Positions 45,439 to 56,750 of a stretch of 64,000 bases of DNA are shown here, piece after piece. Location of the stretch: contig CM054116.1 in assembly GCA_028673005.1 (NCBI GenBank), positions 134,903,681 through 134,967,680 of the forward strand, read 5' to 3'. Origin of the DNA: Tanypteryx hageni (taxonomy: Eukaryota > Arthropoda > Insecta > Odonata > Petaluridae). How positions within the stretch are numbered: the stretch's first letter is position 1; the number at the start of each line of letters is the position of its first letter. The position numbers and the translations under genes were made by a program. The notes below the pieces were generated by a model, which did not search any database, was not told where the DNA came from, and saw nothing but the letters and a program-made list of their open reading frames with translations.

Positions 45439-46493
45439 TAATCAAATATAATTACACAACATGAACGATCAACTATTACAACTTTTTATAAAATCTCAAA
45501 ATCAAATAGTTTTATTAAATATATGGAAAAAATATTTAAATAATTTTTCTCGCTCTTTTTGCTGCAAATTCTTGACAGATATCATCAAAATTTAAAGTTT
45601 TTTGCTATATCATTTTCTATGGATAACATTGCAAGGGAAGTGAATCGCTCTTGACTTAGTGTGAATTTATTTTTTAATTAATTAATTTTTTATAATTCTA
45701 AGTTCCGAAAATGAACATTCTGCGGATGCAACTGTAACAGGTGTAGTGAGTAGCCATTGTTAAATTTGGGTAACTCTGCAGAAATTTACAATAAAAGGAA
45801 CTTTCAGACGTTTGCAACTTAATAGAATTGATCAAATCGGAAAAAAGGACAAGCAAGTGGTTTTACCGACGAACATAAGATCACGGTACTCGAATGTCAG
45901 AAAAAATAAAGTGAAAAATATGTTTGTGTTTTGAGAGAGCGTCAGAGAAGAGAAGGATAAGCATTCTCACGCATGGGGGTTCTGGTTCTGTTTATGCTTC
46001 GTCTTAATTGCACACACAATGAGTCTTACCCACTTTCGTAGTGTAGAGGGGGATTTGGGAATGAATCGGGAGAGACTGGTTGCTGCTACTGTTCTGAGAT
46101 TAACAGCACTCTACACAACGGGTCCTAAACCTTTTGCCGACCATGAGCCACATTTAATATAAAAAGTATCTGGCGAGCCACTTACAAAATATACGAAAGG
46201 TGGTACATTACAAATAATCCAGTGGACCCCAACATACAAACGTCATGCGTACCATGAAATGTGTTCGTAAGCAGAATGTTCGTAAGTTGAATTAGTTTTT
46301 CCATTAGAAATAGAGTTAATTTTGTTAATGCGTTCATGAGTCATTATCAAAAATCAATTTCAACGTATAAAGAGTGTCAAAAATTGCGCTATCAATACAT
46401 GAGAATTGAGCCTTGCGCGGGGCCCCTAATAAAGCGTGGGGCCCTGTTCCAGGGAACCGACTGAACATGCCTCACGCCGGCCCTACTTTTAGG
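45439..46493. other. Insertion block within LINE, unclassified
   Basis: AT-rich, ending on the right with a hAT-like terminus (CCGGCCCT at about 46477-46484, CAGGGCCGG-like when read inward). Another hAT-like start GTCCTAAACCTTTTGCC lies near 46124. No coding domain. Confidence 0.4.
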
Positions 46494-46604
46494 TCTTGAA
46501 ACACTGAATATACAATTTCTTCATTATGTAAAAGTACTTCCCAGTCATGCAAAACCTACTAAAAAGCAGTTTCACAATCATGACCAAATCTAAATCCTGA
46601 TTTA
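46494..46604 (-). pseudogene. LINE reverse transcriptase middle fragment
   Basis: The minus strand reads YKSGFRFGHDCETAF, two stops, VLHDWEVLLHNEEIVYSVF and QDLK. This is the conserved 'QSGFR...' to 'DLKxAF' stretch, here between the MITE at 46609 and the insertion block ending at 46493. It links the N-terminal part at 49.8-50.2 kb to the palm at 44.3-44.5 kb. Confidence 0.75.
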
Positions 46605-46608
46605 TATA

Positions 46609-47255
46609 AGTCATGGTAAATGTGCGTAGTCCGGTAAATGTGTACATTTCCCGGTTAATGTGCAAATTTACCACCAAGTTCGGTAAATGTAAGTATAACA
46701 TACTTTTACCGATTGGATTGGGGAAATGTACACATTTACCTATAGACTCTGGTAAATGTGGATAAACGTCGCAACACAGGCCACAACATGGCGGCGTCGC
46801 GAACATCTGTTGCAGTTTGGAAGTACAGTAAATGTGCGTTGTCCGGTAAATGTGTGAATTTCCTGGTAAATGTGCACAACTAACTAAACTAAATTTGAAC
46901 ATGAAGGAAAATTTTACTCGGCCACACCGGGTTGGGTAAGTTAGTCGAAGTGTTTTTGGTTCCTCCTCACGTTCACTGTGTTCCCCTCTCGGGTTGGGAA
47001 GCGTTCTTCTTAATATTATATATCAGTGGAGCCTGGAGCCGAACCCTCGATGATTTTCGTAATAAATTAACGTAATTATTAAAGTGTAGCATTCCTCATT
47101 CTTACTTATTTCCACATTTACCAAGGCACATCGGTAAAAGTGCACATTTACCGGGAAATGTACGGATAATACGTATTTCTGGAAACTTAAACTTACATTT
47201 ACCGAGCTTGGTGGTAAATGCACACATTTCCCGATTACGTACCTTTACCGTAACA
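46609..47255. mobile_element. MITE built of reiterated GGTAAATGTG motifs
   Basis: Inverted ends: left AGTCATGGTAAATGTGCG; right read inward TGTTACGGTAAAGGTACG. Similarity continues for about 80-100 bp (both contain TTTACCACCAAG and CTCGGTAAATGTAAG-like segments). Flanking TATA at 46605-46608 and 47256-47259 is a likely 4-bp duplication. Eight exact GGTAAATGTG/CACATTTACC copies occur inside, plus variants. Confidence 0.75.
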
Positions 47256-47625
47256 TATACATCAAGCAGTGGCGTAGCAACGGGTTATGATCGGGGCGGT
47301 TGCCACGGGCGCCAAATCAGAAGGCCGCAAACGGCGTACGCGAAAAAAAATTAAATTCACGAATGCCGGCCCGAAAAGACCTGCTGCTTTGCGCATTGCT
47401 TACGGAGCAGGTCTTTCAACCGCTTTGAAACCGACTACTTTCAATCGCTTTTGGACCAAATACTTTCATTCGCTTAGAAAAATCGATTGTTTTGGCTAAC
47501 TAGCGATGATAAATCGTAATATTTTGAACTAACTGACGTATGTAATTATACATAATATTCAAAAATAGTATAATGTATTTTAATTTTTTTAAGGAAGAAA
47601 AATAATTTTTCAAGCCATATATTAT

Positions 47626-48150
47626 ATGGGGAGAAAAGTTCGAAGTAGCTCCGAAAAAGTGAAAGAATTATGTTATTTATCCTTGGTTCGACCGCAGGTC
47701 GAATATGCTTCAGCTGTGTGGGATCCCTACGAAAAGGGACTCACTAACGAGAGAGAAAAGGTTCAGCGCATGGCAGATGGATTTGTAAAGAGAAATTACG
47801 ATAGTAAACAAAGCGTAACATCATTAATAGAAAATCTGAAATGGCCATCGTTAGAGGCTACATTTAAACTGCTGGAAAAATTTATGTCGGAGGGACTAGC
47901 GAATGAGGTAGTAGGTCTTATCAGAAGCCCGACGTATCTCGGAAGGCAGGACAGCGAGGATAAGATTCGCGAGATCGATTGTAGAACGGAGCGATATAAA
48001 GGATCGCTTTTCCCTAGGACGAGAAGAGAACCTAATAGGAAAAATAACGTAGGAAAATTAGGGATCTTTGGCGCATTGTACCCCCTGCCATCTACCAAAA
48101 AGGTGACTTGCAGGGTATCATGTAGATGTAGATATATTATTTTAAAGATC
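47626..48150 (+). mobile_element. CR1/L2-like LINE 3' end
   Basis: The frame 47626-48183 encodes LVRPQVEYASAVWDPYEKG, EKVQRMADGFVKRNY and LKWPSLEATFKLL. These are hallmarks of the C-terminal region after the RT in CR1-group LINEs. The 3' UTR is short and ends in ATGTAGATGTAGATATA, the simple-repeat tail typical of this group. 5'-truncated. Near-intact frame, so relatively young. Confidence 0.85.
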
Positions 48151-48189
48151 TTAGAAAAAATGAAGCTACTAAATTTTTACTAAAACCGT

Positions 48190-48838
48190 TAACACTTGTA
48201 AAAAATTAAAATAGACGTAAAAAACGAGAGACGAATGAAATTGCCAGATGAACTTACTGACGATGAATCATCAAATTTGGATTCATTAAATATTTCTTGC
48301 TTCGCTATAACTGATTCTGTTATAATGCAGTTAAATGAACGATTTGAATGCACTAAAAAGATTGCAGAAGACATTAATGTTTTGACTGGTGAAGATTTGC
48401 ATTCAATGAGTAGTGAGGAATTGGAAACTAGAACAATTTTATCGACAGAAAAATACCCCGAGATAAACCAAGAGCAATTTCAAATAGAAATAAAATTCTT
48501 TAAGCATCAAATTATCGAAATTCTGGAAAATAAAAACCCTAATGAAATACATCATTTACATATCTTAAATATGTTGGGTAAATGGGAATCGCAAGAAAGC
48601 TACCCAGATATTGAAATAGCTCTCTGTATCTTACTGACAATACCAGCTACTGTTGCCACTGGCGAAAGAAGTTTCAGCAAGTTGAAAGTTGCATAAAATT
48701 ATTTACGAGCAACATCTGGACAGGAATGCACTTCATCATTGTCTTCTGTCTATTGAGCATGAATAGCTAGTAAAATAGATTTTGATGACATAGTTACTGA
48801 TTTTGCTAATGCCAAAGCTAGGAAAATTAGGCTGTAAT
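48190..48838 (+). pseudogene. hAT transposase C-terminal part (ZMYM1-like group)
   Basis: The open frame 48235-48696 ends with YPDIEIALCILLTIPATVATG and ERSFSKLK, the hATC dimerisation signature. After a frameshift the end is still readable: NYLRATSGQE, then KIDFDDIVTDFANAKARKIRL to a stop near 48838. The N-terminal finger and catalytic core are absent, replaced by the LINE insertion. Confidence 0.85.
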
Positions 48839-48966
48839 GTAATACCTGAAATTTTTTTAATGTTATTTTTTTATATTTAGTGTTGTCATGTTCTCATAAT
48901 AAAAGATATATCAAAATACTTTTTATTATTATTTATTATGATTCTATAAATTATTTATATATTGAA

Positions 48967-49692
48967 CTAGCAGTTGGTGCTTGCATTCTGCAAGCATATC
49001 ATCTCAACATAAAAAAACATTCATTTTTCATATTTCATCATTACAAATATTTTTTTAATTCTAAATATTTCACCTCCGGAGCGATTTTCGTTTTTCCCAC
49101 ATGTAAAAATAATAGTTTAAAAAAATCCCCAAATGTTGCAATTTTAAAAATTTTACACTTTCTTCATTATAAGGTACTAATGCTACACATTTTAGCCAAA
49201 TTTTAAAGTTGTAGCACTTCTATAAGTAAAATAATATTTTTCTAATTGTTTAAATTTAAATAATTTTTAACGGCCACCACAATTCATATATGGTGAAATT
49301 GAAATGTTTATTTCTGCAAATTCACTACTCTGTAAATAATTTGATAATTTCAGCTTCCTAGATCATCTCGTAGTACCTAAACAGTTATCTATTTGTTTAA
49401 ACTTTAAGAATTTTTAACTGCCAAACAAATTAAAATATCAAAATTTGTATAATCCCTATTTCGTTTTTTTAAGAACTCTACTTATAAAAAAAATTTCATC
49501 TCCGTGGCACATTCGGAAATACATAAACATTGTTGCACTTTTTCAAGATTTTCGTTTTTTCTAGTCGGTTTTGCACAAAATCCTACCTAAGAAAAAAATT
49601 TCGAATCTCCAGCTCATCTGGAAGTGCCTATACATTAGTATCCTCCTATATATATGTTATCTGTTATATCCTCCTCCTCCTCCTCTGTAAGA
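48967..49692 (-). mobile_element. Non-autonomous Helitron, minus orientation
   Basis: The minus-strand 3' end is hairpin GCTTGCAGAATGCAAGC, ACCAACTGCTAG, then T. The 5' end probably starts TCTTACAGAGG near 49692, followed by GGAGGATATAACAG and AGGAGGATACTAATG. It is close to full length (about 726 bp) and useful as a family reference. Confidence 0.75.
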
Positions 49693-49792
49693 AACGTCTA
49701 TATAAAATGATATCAATTATCGAAATAAAAAGGGTGCTGAGTCAAGAATTTGCCAAGGGTGCCAAAAACCTAGGTACGGCTCTGACATCAAG

Positions 49793-50250
49793 TATGCTAT
49801 TATTACAAAATCTATAATTTGTTTATACTATACAAGTTTTCAACAATTTTATCTATTGCACATAGCATATTTATGGGTCTGAATTCCTCAGTCCTGTGTA
49901 TTCTGGGAATTTTCCTGCAAGGAGCTTTAGCTGCTTTTTCCCATCGCCTAGCCACCACACCTGTTTCTAATAAAGTGCTAACAAGGTTAATTAAATAATC
50001 AGACAAGACATAAAAATAAAGTTTTAAAAGATTTACATTAAGTTCATCTGGAATAGATTTCCTTGTAAGATCACTTACTATAGTGAATAAGTACTCTTTA
50101 ACAACTAGCTTAAAATGATTGAATTGAACTTTTGGTGCATCCAACTCAAAGTTTTGACCACAGTTAGGGATAGTCTTAATTATATCACATACACTTTCAA
50201 TAAAAAACTTATTGAATTCTTCTGCTATCTCTGATTTTAATTCCACAATT
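49793..50250 (-). pseudogene. LINE reverse transcriptase N-terminal part
   Basis: The open frame 49812-50246 contains EEFNKFFIESVCDI, then RKSIPDELNVNLLKLYF and LETGVVARRWEKAAKAP. EEFRPINMLCAIDKIVE follows. These are RT motifs of APE-type LINEs (fingers region). A frameshift follows KIVEN, after which NNSILD is readable up to the hAT insertion at 49784. Confidence 0.82.
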
Positions 50251-50799
50251 CTGTCATCAATTACCTACTAATGATTTCAGGGTTTTCCTCATTAATTTCG
50301 GTTTCCTACTGCAAAAATCAATTTTCAGCTCTTAAAAGGTAACTTTTGCTTGTCTGATTATACAGGTCACCCCATTTCTACTAATTTTGTATTTCTCCCA
50401 ATCTTTCTTATCTTTCCTTATCTTATATTTTTTTTATTTATTGTACCTATCTTTATTCACAGCTAATATTGACTTTTTAAACCTGTGTTTGCACAGTCTA
50501 TGCAAAAAACTCACTTTAAGCATATAGTCATTCATTTAATTTAAAATACTGGTATAAAACTTTTCATATTTACAATCAAGATTCAACTCCTTGAACTAAA
50601 ATTTCATGTTTTTAAAATTCTCCTTAAATAGATCAAAATTTTGAATGTTTGACCTGATAGAATAAGATCTTTTAATTACTTCCTTTGTCATGAAAATCCT
50701 AATGATGAAATAGTCAGTAATCCTAGAGACCTCTTAACATTTCTGTATTAAGTTCCCTGTTGTTGGTAAAATGTAACTAGATTCATGGGGGTTTCACTA

Positions 50800-51190
50800 T
50801 TTGTGTCATCACCAAAAACTTCCATAAAGTTCTTGTTTGAACTGTTAGGTGAATGATAAACCACAGTTATATCATAGGATTTTCTATCAATCTAAGTTGA
50901 AATTGTTAATATCCAGTAATTCATCTCCAAAACATAAGAATCAACTGCCATGTGAGAAACATCATGCCTTATGTAGAAAATCACACTCCCTGTATGTCGG
51001 TGATCAGAATCTAGTCTTACTTGTAAATAGTTATCTACTGAAATTTCAGTCTTCAATGTCCACTGTTAAATGAGTTTCCATTAACCATAACAAAACCAGT
51101 TTAAACTTTGCAATAAAGAACTTGATTTTATCAATATGGGAGACTACACTTTGACAATCTATCAGGAAGATATCACCACTATGACCATTC
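50800..51190 (-). pseudogene. LINE AP-endonuclease fragment
   Basis: Minus-strand pieces in shifting frames: DCQSVVSHIDKIKFFIAKFK and LLWLMETHLTVDIED resemble the opening of LINE AP-endonucleases. HTGSVIFYIRHDVSH and MNYWILTIST then resemble the middle strands. Upstream to about 51480 the minus strand has another open stretch (KCECGSFKVGANYSLMDDLL) that I cannot name. Several stops. Confidence 0.6.
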
Positions 51191-51480
51191 TTGGCAAGTC
51201 ACTTGGTCTTTGGTTTAGCCTTACCAGCCTGACTTCTGGTAACAACCTGCGAGATGGGATTTTTCACCAAAATGCTAATAACTCAGTCAGAAATTGTTTG
51301 GCATGATGCAAAGTTTCCCAATGTATTTCTATTGTCGTAAGCTTTTAAAAAACGATATTTTCTCACAAGAACACCATTTGGTCAGGTATCACTCTTCAAC
51401 AAGTCATCCATTAAACTGTAGTTGGCTCCTACTTTGAAGGAACCACATTCACATTTTGTATTGAGTTTTTCACAAATAAA

Positions 51481-52159
51481 AGCTTTTCCTAAGAACTTGT
51501 TTACTAGATAAGATTTTGTATCTTCCTTTGAAGTTTCCCCCTGGTGCTATGTAAATATCCATTAGCACTGAAAAGCTACTTTCCCCATTACATCTGTTCC
51601 TTGAAAGAAATGAGTTCCATATTATGCAGCTCCCAGACCAGACAAAATTTATATCTTACAAGCGTCCATGTATTGATGCCCAACTTCCTTTGACCTCTCA
51701 AGTCCATAATTATAGAGAATCGTCTCTCCACTAAGATTGGATGAAAATGTAATAATTCAAGAAGGTTCCCTTTAAAGGTGATGACAAGTGTCCAATCTGC
51801 TCTAATAATCTGTGTAAAAAATTATGAAATATTTTAAATTTGTGGTTATCAATTTAAAAGTAGTAATTTTTTCTAAAAATCCTAAATGTGGCAGCAAAAC
51901 TTTGTTAAATCAAAAATAATAACAATATCAGCTACCTCAGGTCACATGTGAACTGGGGAAGCCAATTGTAATGCTGGCAAAATGTCGGCTAAGTAGCTGA
52001 GCTAACATGGAGTAAAACCAAAACATCGTAGCATATGCACCAAATTACAATATTGGTTATATTAAAAATGTCAACAAGTTCATTTAATATTTTTATGGAT
52101 TTACACCAAATATTCTCATTAAAAATTATGTATAAAAGGTAATGGAAATAGATTAATTG
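51481..52159. other. Unassigned stretch between two LINEs
   Basis: AT-rich. It could contain the 5' part of the minus-strand LINE or the start of the plus-strand LINE, but I see no diagnostic motif. Confidence 0.35.
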
Positions 52160-52199
52160 TACTCTCTTACATCTGAATTCAAGAGAGGGAGGAACACAG

Positions 52200-52850
52200 A
52201 TTGTGACAATGCAGGACCGGGAATATTGAATAGTGAGATTGAAAAGGTTCTCAGAGTTATGAAGTCAAAGAAAACAGAATTGATGAACTACCCTTAGGAA
52301 TGTTAAAGAAATAATTATGAAAAGGGGAATAGAGCTTTTATAAATTGTGTCATAAATAATATGAAAAGGAAGAGTGGCCCAAGGACTTCACCAGGTCAGT
52401 TTTGGTTCCTTTGAAGAAAGAGAATAAAGCAAATGAATGTCAAAATTATAGAACAATCAGTTTAAATTCACGTGCAACTAAAGTTATTCTCAGGATTTTG
52501 AATGGAAAGCTACAAGAAAAAGCAAATAGCTTTAAAGATGTAGAACAGTTCAGATTTTGTAAAAGGTAGTGGCAACTAGAGATGCCATAGGGCTGATGAG
52601 GAAAGAAAGAAACAATGAATACCGCCAGGATGTATTCATGTGCTTTGTGAATTTCAAATAGTCCTTTGACAGGGTTTTATGGCCTAAGTTAATGGAGATG
52701 TTGAGGAAAATAGGTGTAGATTAAGAGAGATAAACATTTAATCAGAAATCTGTATAAGAACCAAACTGAGCAGATAAGAGTAGCAGGGGAAGAATCAGAA
52801 AGAAGAGGCATGAGACAGTACTGCCCTTTCTCACCAGCATTATTTATTAC
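52200..52850 (+). pseudogene. LINE reverse transcriptase fragments
   Basis: Across frames: EWPKDFTRSVLVPLKKE-like text, NECQNYRTISLNSRATKVILRILN, then ATRDAIGLMRKERNNEYRQDVFMCFVNF. After that come WPKLMEMLRKIGVD and a GMRQYCPFSPALF box. These follow the RT order 'LPKK...CxxYRTISL...KILLxILxxR...DAI...VFVDFxKAFD...RxGCPLSPxLF'. The FADD box has been lost at the insertion edge. Confidence 0.72.
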
Positions 52851-52854
52851 TAGC

Positions 52855-53370
52855 CAATATCCCGTCAAAGTTGATGCGTAAACAAAAATAAAATAGGTTT
52901 GACCATAGATTGGATTGTAGTCTCTCCTTTCAGCTGCTGAGTTAATTTAAATCAGTGCTTCTTGACCTGGGTTCTGCAGAAGAGATCCAGGGACTCCACA
53001 AAAAATATGTACATGTATAACAGAAAGGATGTGGTTTAATCGCCTTTATTACATATGTCAACAGAAACCACTTCTAATTCATATATGGTTTGTTACTGCA
53101 ATTAAATGTTAACATGGGTTGATATAAATAAATTTATATAGTATCACGTACTAGAGACTTGTAGAATTTTGGTGACTGTTGGGCACAGCTGTGTATGTTG
53201 CTGTGATAGACTTTCAATAGCAGGGGAAGTATTCCAATTTTGGCTCCCCCCTGGCTCTCCAGAATACGATTCAGATTTAATTTTTTTGTTTTACCATTTA
53301 AAAAGAATATTAAATTGTGTATGACATCAATATATTCTGCTGCAATGTTAAAATTACTTGATTATATCTA
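52855..53370. other. Repeat-derived spacer
   Basis: Includes a hAT-like terminus CAGTGCTTCTTGACCTGGG near 52953. No gene. Confidence 0.35.
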
Positions 53371-53774
53371 CAGTGAAATTCCAATTTAACATTCCCACAT
53401 TTAGTGAAAATCTGAATTTAATATTTTTTCAGGTCCCGGCCTAGGTTCTATATAAACAATGCATTATTTTTCCGTATTTAGTGAATCTTGACTCAGTGAA
53501 TAACCCGCATTTAACGAAAGAAATTTTCGTCCCCAATTTATCTCCCAAACCACTCGCATACACTTCAGTCAACACAAATTGCACCTCTTACATGTAACCA
53601 TGACCCACACCTCTTGTACGTCACCTTGAGCCACGCTTACATCCTTCCGAGCCAAGTTCTCTCTTGCGGTGGTTGGGATCTGTGTGCTTAGCAAATTCTC
53701 TCAGTGGTGTTTCATTTATTGCAAGTTTTCAGCCCTCGATTATTATGGCAACAGAATTAAAGCAGTTATCAATA

Positions 53775-54366
53775 ATGGAAAAAGTAAAAATCATACTTAA
53801 GTAGAAAAAACATAAACAGCAATCAAGATGGTGCAAAGGTTTGTTCTTGCGCAGACAACCTTGTGTTATTGTGTAAAATAAAAAATAAATTCTGGATGAA
53901 GAGACAAAAAGTAGTAGTGTAGCAAAGAAGAGAAAAAATATGAAATCTTATTCATATGATGAGATGGAGTGTGTTACTCAACTGGTTTAACGGAATGGGA
54001 GAAAAGGCTGCCAGTATAGCCCAGAGATTGAACATTGATAATTTTAAAGCTTCAAATGGTTGGTTGGAAAGATTGAAGAAGCGTCACTGGCTTGCATACA
54101 GAAATATGAGCAGGGAAAGTGCAAAAATTCAGTGGATTAGTGGAAGACGGAGTTATTGTCGAGGCACTTGGAAGGTTAGAGACCATAGGATAATTTCAGT
54201 GCTGATGAGACTGGTATCTTTTCCAATCTTCTTCCACAGAAAACATTATCTGTTAGAGGAGACCCATGCCATTGAGGGAAAAAGAGCAAAGAAAGGGTTA
54301 CTGCTCTACTATGCACTAATTCAGATTCAGTGGAAATGGATGCAGACATTGAGGACATAAAAGAAT
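53775..54366 (+). pseudogene. Tigger transposase N-terminal and first catalytic region
   Basis: 53775-53950 carries EKVKIIL and, with stops, VAKKRKNMKSYS (Psq-like HTH). 53956-54120 reads LLNWFNGMGEKAAS, AQRLNIDNFKASNGWLERLKKRH, the CENP-B-type DNA-binding domain. After a frameshift, 54186-54360 reads NFSADETGIFSNLLPQKTLS, including the ADETG motif with the first catalytic Asp. KERVTALLCTNSD follows. The remaining DDE residues are missing. Confidence 0.88.
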
Positions 54367-54976
54367 AAGATTGGTCATGAGTTGCACCTGGTATCAGTAT
54401 TAACCCATTAGTGCCCAAAATAAAATTTTTAAAATAACTGACAAAAATGATAATTTAGTCTAATAGGGTCTAGAACTAACATGATATATGAATTATGTGA
54501 TTACACCAGCTACATAATTTTTTATGGGCCGGCAACTTTATGTGCCACTGGGCACTTGTAGTATCAAATGGTCAATCATCCATAAAATTTGGGTAAATAA
54601 ACAGCAAACATTTTAATTATTATTTTTTATTTAATACAAAAAATCATGAAATAAGATGCTATTAACTTTTGATCAAGAACTTTAGACCAAGGATTTCGAA
54701 ACATTAAAATTTTTAGCAACTTGAGAAATCAGCCAGCCATGAAACAACTCCGCAATTTTCTTTGCATTTTAAACTATTTTATGAATTGTTTATGTATTAA
54801 TTATTAATGATTTTAGTACTTAATATAACACTTTTGGAGTTTTACTGGCAAAAAAATCATGTTTAGGTTTGAGTCTGAAACCTAACCCCCCTTTTAACTT
54901 GTAATTCCTATAGTACTTGTTTAATGTACTTTTGCTTTATGTACCAAAACCCTGGAACACATCTGTACATTACAGC

Positions 54977-54978
54977 AG

Positions 54979-55044
<66 letters not shown>
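54977..55044. repeat. (TA)n microsatellite
   Basis: Uninterrupted TA run of about 65 bases within the Tigger element. Confidence 0.95.
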
Positions 55045-55051
<7 letters not shown>

Positions 55052-55521
55052 TACAGCAAGGCTTATGAGAAAATGAGCAATTTCTTGATATAATTTAGCA
55101 TAAACCCCATTTGGTGAAAACCTCAAATTAGGGCAAGAAGAAGCACTATCCCCGGGATTTGTTAAATAGGAGTTTTACTGTATTTAGTTGTCTTTCACCT
55201 TCTTCAACCTTAAGTTGGGTATTGACTGGAAGATGGAGTGGTAAATATAATGTATTTTTTTATATGAAATAAGACGTAACAATATTAATTTATTATACAT
55301 CAGTTTTCATTCTGGTGCAACATAAAATACCCAATTCAACTATTTAACATATCTTTAGGTTACATTTTTAATAAAAGATTCATTATTATTATTGTTCTTT
55401 TTTATAATTTTTTGTAGTACATTATAATTTTAAAAAATATTTCTGCAATTTAATGTTTTCAGTTCAACATTTTGGGCTGTTATATGGTAGTTACTATATT
55501 TTTGTTTTATATATAGTTAAG

Positions 55522-55899
55522 AGGGGTGCCGGTGGTGTAGTGGTTAGAACGCTGGCTGCTACTCGCCCGATGCTTGAAAAAGTCATCGGGTACGAATCCT
55601 GCGCGAGTAGGATTTTTTCTCAAGGTCACCCGGCCCCCTGTTTGCATGGTTTTGAGGAGACCGCGCAAATTCAGCTGTTCCGTCCTTCGGAAGGGACGTT
55701 AAGCCGTTGGCCCCCCTGGTGTTCTTCGTAAGAGCAGGCAAATGCCGGCACCGGGTTTCCCTCCTCCCTTCTGTGTGCGAGTCCGGTGTGGAAGGCAACG
55801 GGAAACCACCACACCGTGTATGTATATTCCCTAGTCAAAACCAATTGATTAATTAATTGGTAGGACCTGTCGCAAGACAGAACACGAATGAATGAATGA
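55522..55899 (+). mobile_element. tRNA-derived SINE, full length (copy 3), duplication ATATAGTTAAG
   Basis: The head contains A box TGGTGTAGTGGTTAGAACGC and B box GGTACGAATCC. The body has CCGTCCTTCGGAAGGGACG, AATGCCGGCACCGGG and GGAAACCACCACACC, and the tail is (GAAT)n. Exact 11-bp duplications ATATAGTTAAG at 55511-55521 and 55900-55910. This is the best reference copy of the family in the window. Confidence 0.93.
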
Positions 55900-55910
55900 A
55901 TATAGTTAAG

Positions 55911-56750
55911 CAATAAAATACCATCTTGGAAGGCCCTCTTTATGGATCATATTTTATTATTTGTCATTTGCCTTTTTTATTGTTAATTTTGATGTCATTT
56001 ACACTAGTATTTTAGGAGGCATCAGATTCAAGTTTCTTTTTCCTGTATGGCTTGTTTACTTTGATACTGTATTCCTTAGATATTTTTGTGTGGAGAGCAT
56101 TACAAGGTTCCGTGAAACGGTGTCCAGTTTCCGAAGGGTTCCGTATCTCCTCTCGCTCTGGACGACACGTTAAATGCTTGATGGCTTATATTAAGGCACT
56201 CAATACATACATATACATTACTCATGAGAATTGAGACAATAATTGGGTCTCGATTTCGACAATGGCATGGTTGTCAAGGCAAATCCTCACAAAATTGCTC
56301 AATTTTGCCAAAATAAGTCATTCAAACGTTACATTCGAGCATTGGCAGAATGAAGGAGACAATCAACAATAAGAATAAAAAACTTCATTCATTATCCTTT
56401 AAAACAGTCCCAGTTTGAAGGTCATTTTTTCTAATTTTTATGAGCAAAAGAATGAATGTTTGCAAATCGATAAATTGATGTTTACGTCTTATCTTATGGA
56501 AAATAGAAATTATCTTCTGGAGTCGAACCCAGGTCTTTTTTGGGATTTTTTTCGTAAATGGCTTTTACTATAAGAATCAAACATTCCTATCAAATTTTAG
56601 TCTTCTACCTACTCGGAAGGTTTGTTAAAAATAACATTATAGTCAGTCATAAATAGTTATTGATTCTCCCGCTCTCATCTAACGGTTCTTTAAGAGCGGT
56701 GCCACAATCGAGCATGACAGGATGATTTAGCTCATTATTATTATGATAAG
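55911..56750. other. AT-rich spacer, no gene
   Basis: Nothing recognised. It lies within the interruption of the plus-strand LINE. Confidence 0.35.

Larger units (their letters stand above)
47267..49784 (+). mobile_element. hAT element, 2.5 kb, perfect duplication ACATCAAG
   Basis: The left end CAGTGGCGTAGCAACGGG and right end read inward CAGAGCCGTACCTAGG form a short imperfect TIR. ACATCAAG at 47259-47266 and 49785-49792 is an exact 8-bp duplication. It holds a hAT transposase C-terminus, a CR1-like LINE end and a Helitron, so it was itself a target for two later insertions. Confidence 0.85.
42267..51480 (-). mobile_element. APE-type LINE on minus, shredded by nested insertions
   Basis: Endonuclease (50800-51190) and RT start (49793-50250) lie at the right. 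RT middle is at 46494-46604, the palm with FADD at 44277-44535, and a short post-palm piece at 42267-42365. All are collinear on minus and join once insertions are removed. Intervening blocks include 47267-49784 (hAT), 46609-47255 (MITE), 44536-46493 (Helitron-bearing block), 43251-44268 (hAT) and 42366-43237 (MITE). The RT resembles the Jockey/CR1 group; exact clade unresolved. Confidence 0.72.
53371..55180 (+). mobile_element. Tigger (pogo-type) element, internally deleted
   Basis: The left end CAGTGAAATTCCAATTTAAC and right end read inward CAGTAAAACTCCTATTTAAC form the characteristic Tigger TIR. TA flanks both ends (53369-53370 and 55181-55182). It encodes the N-terminal half of a Tigger transposase, then noncoding AT-rich sequence and a (TA)n run at 54980-55044. 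Confidence 0.88.
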
